Origin: Taklimakanibacter lacteus
GTDB lineage: Bacteria > Pseudomonadota > Alphaproteobacteria > Rhizobiales > Aestuariivirgaceae
Direction: 5' to 3'
Assembly: GCA_003576695.1 (NCBI GenBank)
Contig: QOZQ01000005.1
Coordinates: 248,001 to 312,000 of the forward strand
DNA: 64,000 nt
Shown here in pieces: positions 9,027 through 17,395 of this stretch. The notes below the pieces were generated by a model. That model saw only the letters and a program-made list of their open reading frames with translations, had not been told where the DNA came from and searched no databases. Both the position numbers and the translations under genes were made by a program. Every line of letters starts with the position of its first letter. Position 1 is the stretch's first letter.

Positions 9027-9284
9027 ATGAATCGCCGCGAAAGGATCAGGCTCACGCTCGAGCATATCAAAGTGACGAAGGCGCTCGCCGCAAGGCTGGC
9101 CGAATTCATCGAGCTGGCGCGGAAAGCCGGCTACGAGCCTGTCCATTCGACAAAGACGCTTGCGCGGTTCGAGACGGAGCTCAAGGAACAGCGCCTCGCC
9201 CTCGCCCGCCTGACCATCATCAGCCAGAAGGAATTCACGCCGGCTGAAGCAAAACCTGCCGGGGCCGGCCGGCGTGCCGCCTGA
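9027..9284 (+). CDS. Small hypothetical protein
   Basis: This short frame of about 85 codons begins MNRRERIRLTLEHIKVTKAL and is predicted to be mostly helical and charged, with an alanine/glycine-rich tail. I do not recognise the family. Support is modest: codon use resembles the neighbours, and it occupies an otherwise empty gap between the SDR and the small exported protein. Against it, no clear ribosome binding site precedes the ATG. If it is not a gene, the stretch from 8948 to 9525 holds only the promoter of the next gene. Confidence 0.4.
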   Translation: MNRRERIRLTLEHIKVTKALAARLAEFIELARKAGYEPVHSTKTLARFETELKEQRLALARLTIISQKEFTPAEAKPAGAGRRAA

Positions 9285-9525
9285 TACCTGCCCAGCCATC
9301 GAAAAGCCCGAAATTGCGCTCTCCATGACGGTTGCGATTCCGCTTGAGAGGGGGCGGAATGGGGACGGGCTTCTCATCGGCTCATCCAGGATGTTCATCC
9401 ATGCGGAGCGGTGACGCATAAATGGATATTTGCAGGAACTTTTACTCTGTCGCCGCGTTAAGGTTGACCGCAACTGAATTTGTGGCAGCTTCAGAACGTC
9501 ACGTCGTGGAGAAAAGGAGTAAACG

Positions 9526-9870
9526 ATGGACAGGAGACTGTTTGTTACAGGGCTGTTTGGCGTAGCGGGAGCGGCAGCTCTCGCGACGATCGTGACACCC
9601 CGGACGGAGGCGCTGGCGGGCGTGCTCGCCGATGAAACCGCCCCCGGATCAAGCGTCCTTCCCAATCTCGAGGATTTGAAAGCCGACGCCGATGAAAGCG
9701 GCGACACCACGCAGGAAGCCGGCGAGCAACTCGCCTGGCACAATGGCTACCGGCATCGCCGCCGGCGCCGTCGGCGCTGGCGCCGCATTTGCCGGCGCTA
9801 TTGGCGGCATGGGCGCTGGCGTCGCCGTTGCCGCAGGCGGCCGGTGTGGATCTGGCTGTCGATCGGCTGA
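9526..9870 (+). CDS. Small exported protein with twin-arginine-like signal and arginine-rich tail
   Basis: The product is 114 residues. The N-terminus MDRRLFVTGLFGVAGAAALA resembles a Tat signal (RR followed by a hydrophobic stretch). The middle (about residues 30-70) is acidic. The C-terminal third is extremely basic and aromatic, for example YRHRRRRRRRWRRICRR, and ends in tryptophan-rich PVWIWLSIG. I recall similar small proteins in rhizobial genomes but know no function. AAAGGAG lies seven bases before the ATG, a strong start. A rho-independent terminator follows closely, so it is a monocistronic unit. Confidence 0.75.
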   Translation: MDRRLFVTGLFGVAGAAALATIVTPRTEALAGVLADETAPGSSVLPNLEDLKADADESGDTTQEAGEQLAWHNGYRHRRRRRRRWRRICRRYWRHGRWRRRCRRRPVWIWLSIG

Positions 9871-9887
9871 AGCTCAACGACAATGCA

Positions 9888-9921
9888 AGGGAGCGGACTC
9901 GTCGGGTCCGCTCCCTTTTTT
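9888..9921 (+). terminator. Rho-independent terminator
   Basis: An 11-bp perfect stem (AGGGAGCGGAC with GTCCGCTCCCT) and a 7-base loop are followed by a run of six T. It ends the small exported protein transcript and, being placed between convergent genes, also abuts the 3' end of the GntR gene. Confidence 0.92.
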
Positions 9922-10604
9922 CATGGGCTGACCAGCCCCAGCAGCACCTGATAGGCGGCGTCGATATCGGCACGCACCGCATCGCTCACCTGCTTCTCGT
10001 TGCGCGTCTTGAGACCGTCGACCATCATCTGGTGATGGGTGTTCGAGACCTCGTAATTGCCGGAACCGCGCAGCAAGTTGAAGTAGGGGCTGATCTGCAG
10101 CCACAGATTCTCGATGATGGTGATCAGCGTCTCCGAGCGCGCGGCGCGATAGATGGCGAAATGCAGCGCGTGGTTGGCGCGCAGGAAAGAGCGCACATCG
10201 CCCGCCTGATTGGCGAGGCCCAGCCTGCGATAGAGGTCCTCGATGTCGGCGATCTCGGCATCGGTGATGTTGCGGGCAGCCCACACCGCGGCCAGCGTCT
10301 CGACCTCGACGCGGACATTGCGCAGGTCGTTCAGGCTGGCGCGGCTGAGCGGCGGGATGCCGATCGAGCGGCCCGAGACGACGGTCAAGGCATTGGCGGC
10401 GGTCAGGCGCTTCAGCGCCTCGCGCACCGGCATGTGGCTCACCTCGAAGGCATCGGCGAGCGACTGGATGGTGACCAGCTGGCCAGGTGCGATCTCGCCA
10501 TCGAGAATGAGATCGCAGACCTTGCGATAGACCCGGTCCTGCAAGGTCTCGCGGTTGAGCGGAACGACTTTCAGATTTGTCCTGGGATGTTGTGCGCCTG
10601 CCAT
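9921..10604 (-). CDS. GntR family (FCD/FadR subfamily) transcriptional regulator
   Basis: The product is about 227 residues. The N-terminal winged helix includes IQSLADAFEVSHMPVREALK and the wing TVVSGRSIGIPP. The C-terminal FCD helical domain (residues about 95-220) carries metal-ligand-type residues in NHALHFAIYRAA and NTHHQMMVDGL. FCD regulators respond to organic or sugar acids. The start MAGAQHPR has GGAAG upstream; longer in-frame starts exist but lack a site. It is divergent from the sugar importer operon, and a 15-bp palindrome lies between them, so it is the likely local repressor of that operon. Confidence 0.88.
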   Translation of the reverse strand: MAGAQHPRTNLKVVPLNRETLQDRVYRKVCDLILDGEIAPGQLVTIQSLADAFEVSHMPVREALKRLTAANALTVVSGRSIGIPPLSRASLNDLRNVRVEVETLAAVWAARNITDAEIADIEDLYRRLGLANQAGDVRSFLRANHALHFAIYRAARSETLITIIENLWLQISPYFNLLRGSGNYEVSNTHHQMMVDGLKTRNEKQVSDAVRADIDAAYQVLLGLVSP

Positions 10605-10724
10605 GCCGCTCGCTTCCGTCAGCCCTTCGCGAAATTCCCTCATCCTTTCAGGGCGAATCGCCGCCACCGCAAGGGTGAGCCACACGCCAGAGCTGCAATA
10701 TTTTGGCTCATTGAAAATAAATCA

Positions 10725-10739
10725 TTGATCTTTGATCAA
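10725..10739. promoter_or_regulatory. Candidate GntR operator upstream of the sugar importer
   Basis: TTGATC-TTT-GATCAA is a perfect 6-bp inverted repeat with a 3-base spacer, in an AT-rich stretch about 80 bases before the binding-protein start and about 120 before the divergent GntR start. Its size and symmetry suit a dimeric GntR/FCD regulator. Confidence 0.55.
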
Positions 10740-10819
10740 AACAAGGAAATTATCTGGCGGCTGCCCCGGAACAACAAAGCCAACCGGGGATCGGCGCCAA
10801 CAATCCTGGGAGGACCCTC

Positions 10820-11950
10820 ATGACGTTATCGAGCCGACTCAAGAAACTTGCTTTGTGCACGGCGCTGGCTGCCGGCCTCGTCGCAACCGCCGGATCGGCG
10901 CAAGCCGCCGGGAAGCACAAGATCTTCCTCAGCATGAGCTTCATCGGCAATGACTGGCAGGCGGAAGCCGCCAATATGGTGAAGGCGATGGCCGCCCATA
11001 AGAGCCTGGCCGACAAGGTCGACCTGCAGGTGCAGGTGGCGGGCCCCAATGCGCAGCGCCAGATCCAGCAGATCAACGCCATGGTGCAAGCGGGTGCCGA
11101 AGCGATCGTGATCTTCCCGATCTCGCCCACCGCCTTGAACCAGGTCGTCAAGAATGCCTGCGACAAGGGCGTCAAGGTCTTCGCCTATGATGCCGAGATC
11201 ACCGAGCCCTGCGCCTACAATATCTCGATCGACCAGGAGGAAGCGGGCCGCGTCACCGCCGAATGGCTGGTGAAGAAGCTCGACGGCAAGGGCGATATCG
11301 TTCTGGTCACCGGCGTGCCCGGCACCTCGGTCGACAATCTGCGCACCAAGGCCGCCAAGGAAGTCTTCGCCAAGCATCCCGACATCAAGATCGTCGGCGA
11401 AGCGGTCGGCATGTGGAGCCAGGCGGTCGCGCGCACCGAGCTTTCGAAGATCACCGCGACCCGCAACTGGGACACGATCAGCGGCCTGTGGATGCAGGCC
11501 GGCTGCTATACGGCGAATGCCATGCAGCTCGAAGCCGGCAAGACGGCGGAGCAGTTGCTGCCCTGCGCCGGTGAAGGCTCGAATGGCGGACGCATCCAGA
11601 TGCTGCCCGCCGGCACCGAGGTGGAGAGCGCTGCCGCACCCTATGCGCCGATCGGCGCGCCGCGCATCTCCTATGCATCGCCGCCCTATTCCGGCGGCCT
11701 CGCCTTGAAGCTCGCGGTCCAGGCGCTGGAAGGCAAGGATGTGCCGAAGAAGACCGTGCTGCCGCTGCCCGTCGTCACCAATGACACGGTGAAATTGTGC
11801 AAGGAAGGCACCTGGCAGGAGATGAAGGACGGCTGCAATGCGTTCCTGCCGTCGCTGGTCTCCAATCCGGGCTGGTTCGCCTCGATCTTCTCGCCGGAGA
11901 CGCCGGAAATCGGCCTCAACGCGGCGCTTGTCGGTCAGCCGGAAAACTGA
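10820..11950 (+). CDS. Sugar ABC transporter substrate-binding protein (CUT2/RbsB type)
   Basis: This 376-residue exported protein has a signal peptide of about 29 residues ending GSAQA. The mature part starts IFLSMSFIGNDWQAEAANMV, the first strand and helix of the LacI-like periplasmic fold, and continues with QIQQINAMVQAGAEAIVIFP, typical of ribose- or xylose-binding proteins. It is longer than RbsB (about 295). GGGAGG precedes the ATG. It is the first gene of the operon that continues with a two-domain ATPase and a fused permease. A strong hairpin follows the stop codon and may raise the dose of this protein over the membrane parts. Confidence 0.9.
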   Translation: MTLSSRLKKLALCTALAAGLVATAGSAQAAGKHKIFLSMSFIGNDWQAEAANMVKAMAAHKSLADKVDLQVQVAGPNAQRQIQQINAMVQAGAEAIVIFPISPTALNQVVKNACDKGVKVFAYDAEITEPCAYNISIDQEEAGRVTAEWLVKKLDGKGDIVLVTGVPGTSVDNLRTKAAKEVFAKHPDIKIVGEAVGMWSQAVARTELSKITATRNWDTISGLWMQAGCYTANAMQLEAGKTAEQLLPCAGEGSNGGRIQMLPAGTEVESAAAPYAPIGAPRISYASPPYSGGLALKLAVQALEGKDVPKKTVLPLPVVTNDTVKLCKEGTWQEMKDGCNAFLPSLVSNPGWFASIFSPETPEIGLNAALVGQPEN

Positions 11951-11956
11951 CCTCAT

Positions 11957-11993
11957 CCGGGCGAGGCCGTCTTCCTCCTCAGGCCTCGCCCGG
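11957..11993 (+). other. Intergenic stem-loop after the binding-protein gene
   Basis: A perfect 12-bp stem (CCGGGCGAGGCC with GGCCTCGCCCGG) has a 13-base loop and is followed by GCTTTA rather than a long T-run. It is therefore more likely an mRNA-stabilising or partial-termination hairpin than a full terminator. Such hairpins often lie after binding-protein genes. Confidence 0.7.
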
Positions 11994-12019
11994 GCTTTAT
12001 CCGGTTCGATTCCGCGTCC

Positions 12020-13570
12020 ATGATCGAAGCCATGAACAGCGACAAGCTCGCGGTCAGCGTCAAAGGCGTGCGCAAGGCCTTCGGGCCGACGCTTGCCGTC
12101 AATGATGTCTCCTTCGACATCAAGGCCGGCAGCGTGCATGCGCTCCTGGGCGAGAATGGCGCCGGCAAATCGACCATCGTCAAATTGCTGTCGGGCCTCA
12201 TGCAACCCGATGCCGGCCATATCGAGATCGCGGGGCGGATGGCCAGTCTTTCGTCGCCCCGCGCGGCGCACCGGCATGGCATCCAGACCGCATTCCAGGA
12301 AATGACCCTGGTGCCCGACCTCTCGGTGCTCGACAACATGATGCTGCCCTATGCGCCCATGGGCATCACCGGCACCATCAGGCGCCGGTCGGCGCGTGCC
12401 GCGATCCAGCGGCATCTGGAGAAGATCGGCTTCAGCATCGATCTCGACGCCGAGACCGGCGAGATCGACCTCGCTCTGCAGCAGAAGATCGAGATCGCGC
12501 GCGCCACCTATCGCAATCCCGATATCCTGCTTCTCGATGAACCCACTTCCACGCTTTCCGGCGGCGATGTCGACTGGCTCGGCCAGCTGATCGCCAGCCT
12601 CAGGGCGCAGGGCCGGACCATCGTCTTCATCTCGCATCGGCTGCGCGAGGTGCGCGCCTTCTGCGACAGCCTCACCATCCTGCGCAATGGCCAGCACATC
12701 ATGACCGGGGCGGTCGGCGACATCTCCGACAAGGATGTGATCGAAAAGATCGTCGGGCGCTCCATCGCCCAGACTTTTCCGCCGCGGCCGAGCGATCCGT
12801 CCGTCTTCGGGCCGCCGGTACTGTCGGCCCATGATCTCAAGGCCGGCGACAAGCTCGAGGAAGCGAGCTTCGACCTGCGCAAGGGCGAGATCCTCGGCAT
12901 TGCCGGGCTCCAGGGCATGGGCCAGCTCGATCTGTTCCTCGCCTGCTTCGGCATGGCCACCATCCGGCGGGGCGGGCTCGCGGTCGACGGCCAGCCCGTC
13001 ACCATCACATCGCCGGTCGATGCCATGCGTCCCAATATCGGCATCGGCTTTCTCCCTGAGGACCGCAAGACCGAAGGTCTCTTCCTCAAGCTCAGCGGCC
13101 GCACCAATGCCTCGATCCCGGTGATCGAGCGTTTCTCGCGCTATGGGCTCATCGACAAGAGCGGTGAAGAAAATGCGGTGCGGCAGGCCTTCGATACGGT
13201 CGAAGTGAACGAGCGCGCCTTATGGACACAGGCCGGCGCCTTTTCCGGTGGCAACCAGCAGAAGATCGCCATCTCCAAATGGCTGGTGGCGCAAAGCCGC
13301 ATCCTGCTTCTCTTCGATCCGACGCGCGGCATCGATGTCGGCACCAAGCACGAGCTCTATGTCATGATGCGCGACTTCACCAACCAGGGCGGCGCCATCC
13401 TGTTCCATTCGACCGAGGTGCCGGAGCTCGTGCATCTGTGCGACCGGGTGCTGGTGCTCTATGCGGGGCGGATCGTCGCCGAGATCGCCAGCGGCAAATT
13501 GAGCGAGAGCGCCATCATGCGCCCGGCGCTCGGCCATGAGGATTCAGCGCCTGAGGATGCCGCCGCATGA
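12020..13570 (+). CDS. Sugar ABC transporter ATP-binding protein with two ABC domains (RbsA/MglA type)
   Basis: The product is about 516 residues, normal for RbsA-type proteins. Domain 1 has an intact Walker A (GENGAGKSTIVKLLSG) and Walker B (ILLLDEPTSTLSGG), but the signature reads IDLALQQKIEIARA instead of LSxGQ. Domain 2 has a degenerate Walker A (GLQGMGQLDLF), a canonical signature (FSGGNQQKIAISKW) and LLLFDPTRGIDVG, where the usual D-E pair is F-D. One complete ATP site could form from the domain 1 Walker motifs and the domain 2 signature. An internal ATG at 12032 is an equally possible start. The 3' end overlaps the permease gene by four bases. Confidence 0.93.
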   Translation: MIEAMNSDKLAVSVKGVRKAFGPTLAVNDVSFDIKAGSVHALLGENGAGKSTIVKLLSGLMQPDAGHIEIAGRMASLSSPRAAHRHGIQTAFQEMTLVPDLSVLDNMMLPYAPMGITGTIRRRSARAAIQRHLEKIGFSIDLDAETGEIDLALQQKIEIARATYRNPDILLLDEPTSTLSGGDVDWLGQLIASLRAQGRTIVFISHRLREVRAFCDSLTILRNGQHIMTGAVGDISDKDVIEKIVGRSIAQTFPPRPSDPSVFGPPVLSAHDLKAGDKLEEASFDLRKGEILGIAGLQGMGQLDLFLACFGMATIRRGGLAVDGQPVTITSPVDAMRPNIGIGFLPEDRKTEGLFLKLSGRTNASIPVIERFSRYGLIDKSGEENAVRQAFDTVEVNERALWTQAGAFSGGNQQKIAISKWLVAQSRILLLFDPTRGIDVGTKHELYVMMRDFTNQGGAILFHSTEVPELVHLCDRVLVLYAGRIVAEIASGKLSESAIMRPALGHEDSAPEDAAA

Positions 13571-15627
13571 GCATGGCCGCAGCAGCACCCTCCTCGCCCG
13601 TGCGGCGCCTCCTCGCCACCCATCGCGGCGTCGCTGTCGCGGCGGCCGTCTTTCTCATCCTGATCGCCGTCGTCGATCTGATCAGCGCCGGTCCCCTCAC
13701 CTATTTCGACATCTCCTTCCTGGCGAGCGGCGGCGCCACCTCGGCGCTGGCCGCCATCGGCCAGACCATCGTCATCCTGTCGGGCGGGTTCGATCTGTCC
13801 GCCGGCGCGGTCATCTCGCTGGTCAATGCGGTGCTGGCGCGCTCGATGGACCCCATGAACATGGAAGCCAATGTGCTCCTGTGGACATTGGTCGGCATGG
13901 GGATCGGCATGACGACCGGCGCCGTCAACGGCTTCTTCATCGCCGTGCTCCGGTTGCAGCCGATCGTGGTGACGCTCTCCACCATGTTCATCATCCAGGG
14001 CGTGACGCTCCTCGTGATGGACAAGCCGGGTGGCTTCGTGTCGCCCTCGCTCGGCACCTTCTATCTGGGCGATGCTATCCCCGGATGGCTTCCCATGCCG
14101 ATCGCCCTCATCGGCGTGGTGCTGCTCGCCTGGGCCTGGCTCAAGAATACGCGGCTCGGCACCGCGATCTATGCGGTGGGCAGCGACGCCGATGCGGCCG
14201 CCGCGGTCGGCGTGTCGACCGTGCTCACGCGCTTCCTCGTCTATGTGATCGCCGGCGGCTGCTATGGCCTGGCCGGCGTCTTCATCAGCGCCCAGACCGG
14301 CAGCGGCGATCCCTTGGTCGGCAATCCGCTGCTGCTTTCGATGTTCGCCGCGGTGGTGGTGGGGGGCACCAGGCTCGGCGGTGGGCGTGGCGGGCCATTG
14401 GGCAGCGCCATCGGCGCCTATGTGCTGATGATCGTCGTCAATATCCTGCTCGTCCTCAATGTGTCGGCCTATTATTCGACCATTGCCGAGGCCACCATCC
14501 TCATCCTGGCAGTCCTCGCCGGTTCAATCTCCCGCACATCGACGCTGGCGCAGCAATTGCGGGTGCTCGGCACCAGGCTTGGCGCAAGGCGCGCCGGCAC
14601 GCTGGTGTCGCAATTGCGCCAGGACGACCAGCGCCTCGCGATCGCGAAGACCCGCAAGACTGTGGAGGCCGCGGCAAAACCGTCCTTTCTCACGCGCAAT
14701 GCCGAGATCCTGCGCTATGCCCTGCCCGCTTATGTCTGCTTCATCATCGTCATCCTGGTGACGCAGGCCTGGCTCGGCGGCGCCATCCTCAATCCCGGCT
14801 ACTGGAATTCGCTGATCGTCCTGTCCTCCTTCCTTGCCATCCTGGCGCTGGGCCAGGGAACGGTGATCCTCACCGGCGGGCTCGATCTCTCGGTGCCCTG
14901 GACCATCGGCTTGTGTGGCATCCTGCTTGCCGGCATGGTCAAGGGATCGGATGTGGCGCTGATCTATGCGCTGCCTTTGGTGCTGCTGCTCGCCTGCTTC
15001 ATCGGCCTCATCAACGGGCTCGGCATCGTGTTTCTCGGCCTCTCGCCCATCGTCATGACGCTCGCCACCAACGGCCTGCTGCAGGGGGCGGCCCTCCTTT
15101 ATTCCAACGGCACGCCCGACGGCTTCTCATCGCCGATGCTGCGCTGGTTCATGACCGGCAAGATCTGGATCTTCACGCCGGTCGTCTTGTTCATGGTGCT
15201 GTTCGTGATCTTCGCCGTGACGCTTCTCGGCCGCACCGCCTTCGGCCGGCGCGTCTATGGCATCGGCAACGGGATCAGGGCGGCCGAGCTTTCCGGCATC
15301 GCCGTCGGGCGCACGCTGGTCTTCGTCTATATGCTCTCGGCTTTGTGCTCAGGCCTGGTCGGCGTGCTGCTGACCGGCTTCTCAGGCCAGGCGAGCCTCG
15401 GCATGGGCGATGACTATCTCCTGCCCTCGATCGCCGTCGTGGTGGTGGGCGGCGCCCTGATCACCGGCGGGCGCGGCCATTATCTCGGCATGCTGGGCGG
15501 TGTGCTGCTGCTCACCGGGCTGCAGACTTTCCTTGCCGGCACGACACTGCCCTATGCGACACGCGCCATCCTGTTCGGCCTCGTGGTGCTGGGCGCGGTG
15601 GTGGCGCTCCGCGACAGAAGAAACTAG
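13567..15627 (+). CDS. Fused double permease of a CUT2-type sugar ABC transporter
   Basis: This 686-residue membrane protein is made of two RbsC-like permeases in tandem. The first occupies roughly residues 15-325 and contains VILSGGFDLSAGAVISLVNA; the second, about 365-685, contains VILTGGLDLSVPWTIGL. Each half also has the later family motif (VVVGGTRLGGGRGG in the first, VVVGGALITGGRGH in the second). The linker around 330-365 is hydrophilic and basic. Normal CUT2 systems use a homodimer or two separate permeases, so this is a natural heterodimeric fusion. It is translationally coupled to the ATPase (ATGA overlap). No frameshift is involved; one frame is open throughout. Confidence 0.93.
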   Translation: MSMAAAAPSSPVRRLLATHRGVAVAAAVFLILIAVVDLISAGPLTYFDISFLASGGATSALAAIGQTIVILSGGFDLSAGAVISLVNAVLARSMDPMNMEANVLLWTLVGMGIGMTTGAVNGFFIAVLRLQPIVVTLSTMFIIQGVTLLVMDKPGGFVSPSLGTFYLGDAIPGWLPMPIALIGVVLLAWAWLKNTRLGTAIYAVGSDADAAAAVGVSTVLTRFLVYVIAGGCYGLAGVFISAQTGSGDPLVGNPLLLSMFAAVVVGGTRLGGGRGGPLGSAIGAYVLMIVVNILLVLNVSAYYSTIAEATILILAVLAGSISRTSTLAQQLRVLGTRLGARRAGTLVSQLRQDDQRLAIAKTRKTVEAAAKPSFLTRNAEILRYALPAYVCFIIVILVTQAWLGGAILNPGYWNSLIVLSSFLAILALGQGTVILTGGLDLSVPWTIGLCGILLAGMVKGSDVALIYALPLVLLLACFIGLINGLGIVFLGLSPIVMTLATNGLLQGAALLYSNGTPDGFSSPMLRWFMTGKIWIFTPVVLFMVLFVIFAVTLLGRTAFGRRVYGIGNGIRAAELSGIAVGRTLVFVYMLSALCSGLVGVLLTGFSGQASLGMGDDYLLPSIAVVVVGGALITGGRGHYLGMLGGVLLLTGLQTFLAGTTLPYATRAILFGLVVLGAVVALRDRRN

Positions 15628-15639
15628 GAGAAGACCAGA

Positions 15640-16446
15640 ATGAGCAACAAGGCTCCCCAATCGGCCAATGACTTCCTTGCCGGGCTGCAAGGTCAGCGCG
15701 TGCTGATCACCGCCGGCGCCTCGGGGATAGGCTTCGCCATCGCCAGCACGCTGTCGAGCCTGGGTGCCCGGGTCGCCATCTGCGATATCGCGGATGCAGC
15801 CCTCGCCGATGCGAAGAAGGCCTTGCCGAAACTTCTCGCCACCAAGGCCGATGTCGCGGTCGATGCGGATGTCGCGGCGATGTTCGCGCTGATCGCCAAG
15901 GAATGGGGCGGGCTCGATGCCCTCATCAACAATGCCGGCATTGCCGGCCCGACCGGCGGCGTCGATGAGATCTCGCCGGCAGACTGGCGGCGCTGCATCG
16001 ATGTGTGCCTCACCGGGCAGTTCCTGTGCGCCCGGCTGGCGGTGCCGATGCTGAAGCAGGCGGGCGGCGGGTCGATCGTCAACATGTCCTCGGCCGCCGG
16101 ACGGCACGGCTATGCTTTCCGCACACCCTATTCCTCGGCCAAATTCGCCATAGTCGGCTTCACCCAGAGCCTCGCCAAGGAGCTCGGCCCCTCGCGCATC
16201 CGGGTCAATGCCATCCTGCCCGGCATCGTCGAAGGGCCGCGCATGGACAAGGTGATCGCCGACCGCGCCAGGCAGATCGGCATCAGCCACAAGGACATGG
16301 AAGAGCGCTATCTCGAGCGCGTGTCGCTCAGGCGCATGGTCAGCCCCTATGACATCGCCAGCATGGTGGCGTTCCTTCTGTCCGATGCCGGCGTCAATGT
16401 CTCAGGCCAATCCCTTGGAGTCGATGGCAATGTCGAAACCCTCTGA
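15640..16446 (+). CDS. SDR family oxidoreductase (sugar or polyol dehydrogenase-like)
   Basis: This 268-residue classical SDR has the cofactor loop VLITAGASGIGFAIA near residue 20, NNAGIAGP near 97, the catalytic serine in VNMSSAAGRHG near 148 and YSSAKFAIVGF near 163. It ends VSGQSLGVDGNVETL. AGGAG precedes the ATG, and the gene begins twelve bases after the permease stop. In this operon it most likely oxidises the imported sugar, giving a lactone for the SMP-30 proteins, or a sugar acid intermediate. It overlaps the next gene by 17 bases. Confidence 0.92.
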   Translation: MSNKAPQSANDFLAGLQGQRVLITAGASGIGFAIASTLSSLGARVAICDIADAALADAKKALPKLLATKADVAVDADVAAMFALIAKEWGGLDALINNAGIAGPTGGVDEISPADWRRCIDVCLTGQFLCARLAVPMLKQAGGGSIVNMSSAAGRHGYAFRTPYSSAKFAIVGFTQSLAKELGPSRIRVNAILPGIVEGPRMDKVIADRARQIGISHKDMEERYLERVSLRRMVSPYDIASMVAFLLSDAGVNVSGQSLGVDGNVETL

Positions 16447-17395
16447 ACGCTGGAACACAGCCGTCATCGGCTCGGGCTTCATCGGCCGCGCCTGGGCGAT
16501 CAGCTTCGCGCGCGCCGGCTCGCCTGTGCGCCTGTGGGACCAGGCGGAAGGCGCTGCGCAAAAGGCGCTCGACTATATAGCGGGCGTCCTCGACGATCTC
16601 GACCGCAACGACCTCCTCAATGGCGACAAGCCCGCCACCGTGCTCGCCCGCATCACGCCGGCCCAGACCATGGAAGAGGCGCTGGCGCTGGCGACCTATG
16701 TGCAGGAGAACACGCCGGAAGTGCTCGCCACCAAGATCAAGGTGTTCGAGGCGCTCGATAAAGCTTCACGGCCTGACGCGATCCTCGCGAGCTCGACCTC
16801 GGCCCTCCTGCCGTCGCGCTTCACCGAAGGCCTCAAGGGCCGGGCGCGCTGCGTCGTCGTCCATCCGATCAATCCGCCCTATCTCATCCCCGCCGCCGAG
16901 GTGGTGCCCGCCCCATGGACCTCGGCCGAGACGATGGAGCACACGCGCCAGTTCCTGATCGCGGCCGGTCATGCGCCTTTGGTGATGAAGAAGGAGCTCG
17001 ACGGCTTCATCATGAACCGCATGCAGGGCGCCCTGCTCGAGGAAGCCTTCCGCCTCGTCGCCGATGGCTATGCCAGCGTCGAGGACATCGATATCGGCAT
17101 CCGCGACGGGCTGGCGCTGCGCTGGTCCTTCATGGGTCCGTTCGAGACCATCGACCTCAATGCGCCGGGCGGGGTGCGCGACTATGCCGAGCGCTATCAG
17201 GGCATCTACGAGAATCTGTTCCCGCAGATGCAGCGCCGGGTCGACTGGGTGGGGCCGGTGATGGACGAGATCGAGCCGGAGCGGCGCAAGCGCACACCCG
17301 CGACGCAGCTGCAGGAGCGCCAGATGTGGCGCGACAAGAGATTGATGGCATTGGCCGCGCACAAGAAGCGGGCCGCGAAGGAGATCGGAAATTGA
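16430..17395 (+). CDS. 3-hydroxyacyl-CoA dehydrogenase family protein (L-gulonate/L-carnitine 3-dehydrogenase-like)
   Basis: The product is about 321 residues. A Rossmann motif VIGSGFIGRAWAISFARAG sits at the N-terminus. VVHPINPPYLIPAAEVVPA holds the catalytic histidine region near residue 140, and LDGFIMNRMQGALLEEAF is near 185. Single-domain members of this length acting without CoA include L-gulonate 3-dehydrogenase and L-carnitine dehydrogenase; they oxidise a beta-hydroxy acid to a beta-keto acid. That is exactly the substrate class of the next gene. The ATG at 16430 has GGAG nine bases upstream. It overlaps the SDR gene, and its stop (TGA) overlaps the next start (TTG). Confidence 0.88.
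   Translation: MSKPSERWNTAVIGSGFIGRAWAISFARAGSPVRLWDQAEGAAQKALDYIAGVLDDLDRNDLLNGDKPATVLARITPAQTMEEALALATYVQENTPEVLATKIKVFEALDKASRPDAILASSTSALLPSRFTEGLKGRARCVVVHPINPPYLIPAAEVVPAPWTSAETMEHTRQFLIAAGHAPLVMKKELDGFIMNRMQGALLEEAFRLVADGYASVEDIDIGIRDGLALRWSFMGPFETIDLNAPGGVRDYAERYQGIYENLFPQMQRRVDWVGPVMDEIEPERRKRTPATQLQERQMWRDKRLMALAAHKKRAAKEIGN

Noticed and set aside
10826-12832. Long - strand frame of about 668 codons
   Set aside because: It is a mirror of the sugar-binding protein and ATPase genes and has no domain signature.
13536-15413. Second + strand frame of about 625 codons overlapping the fused permease
   Set aside because: It is a shifted frame rich in Arg and His and without hydrophobic segments; the permease frame has clear family motifs.
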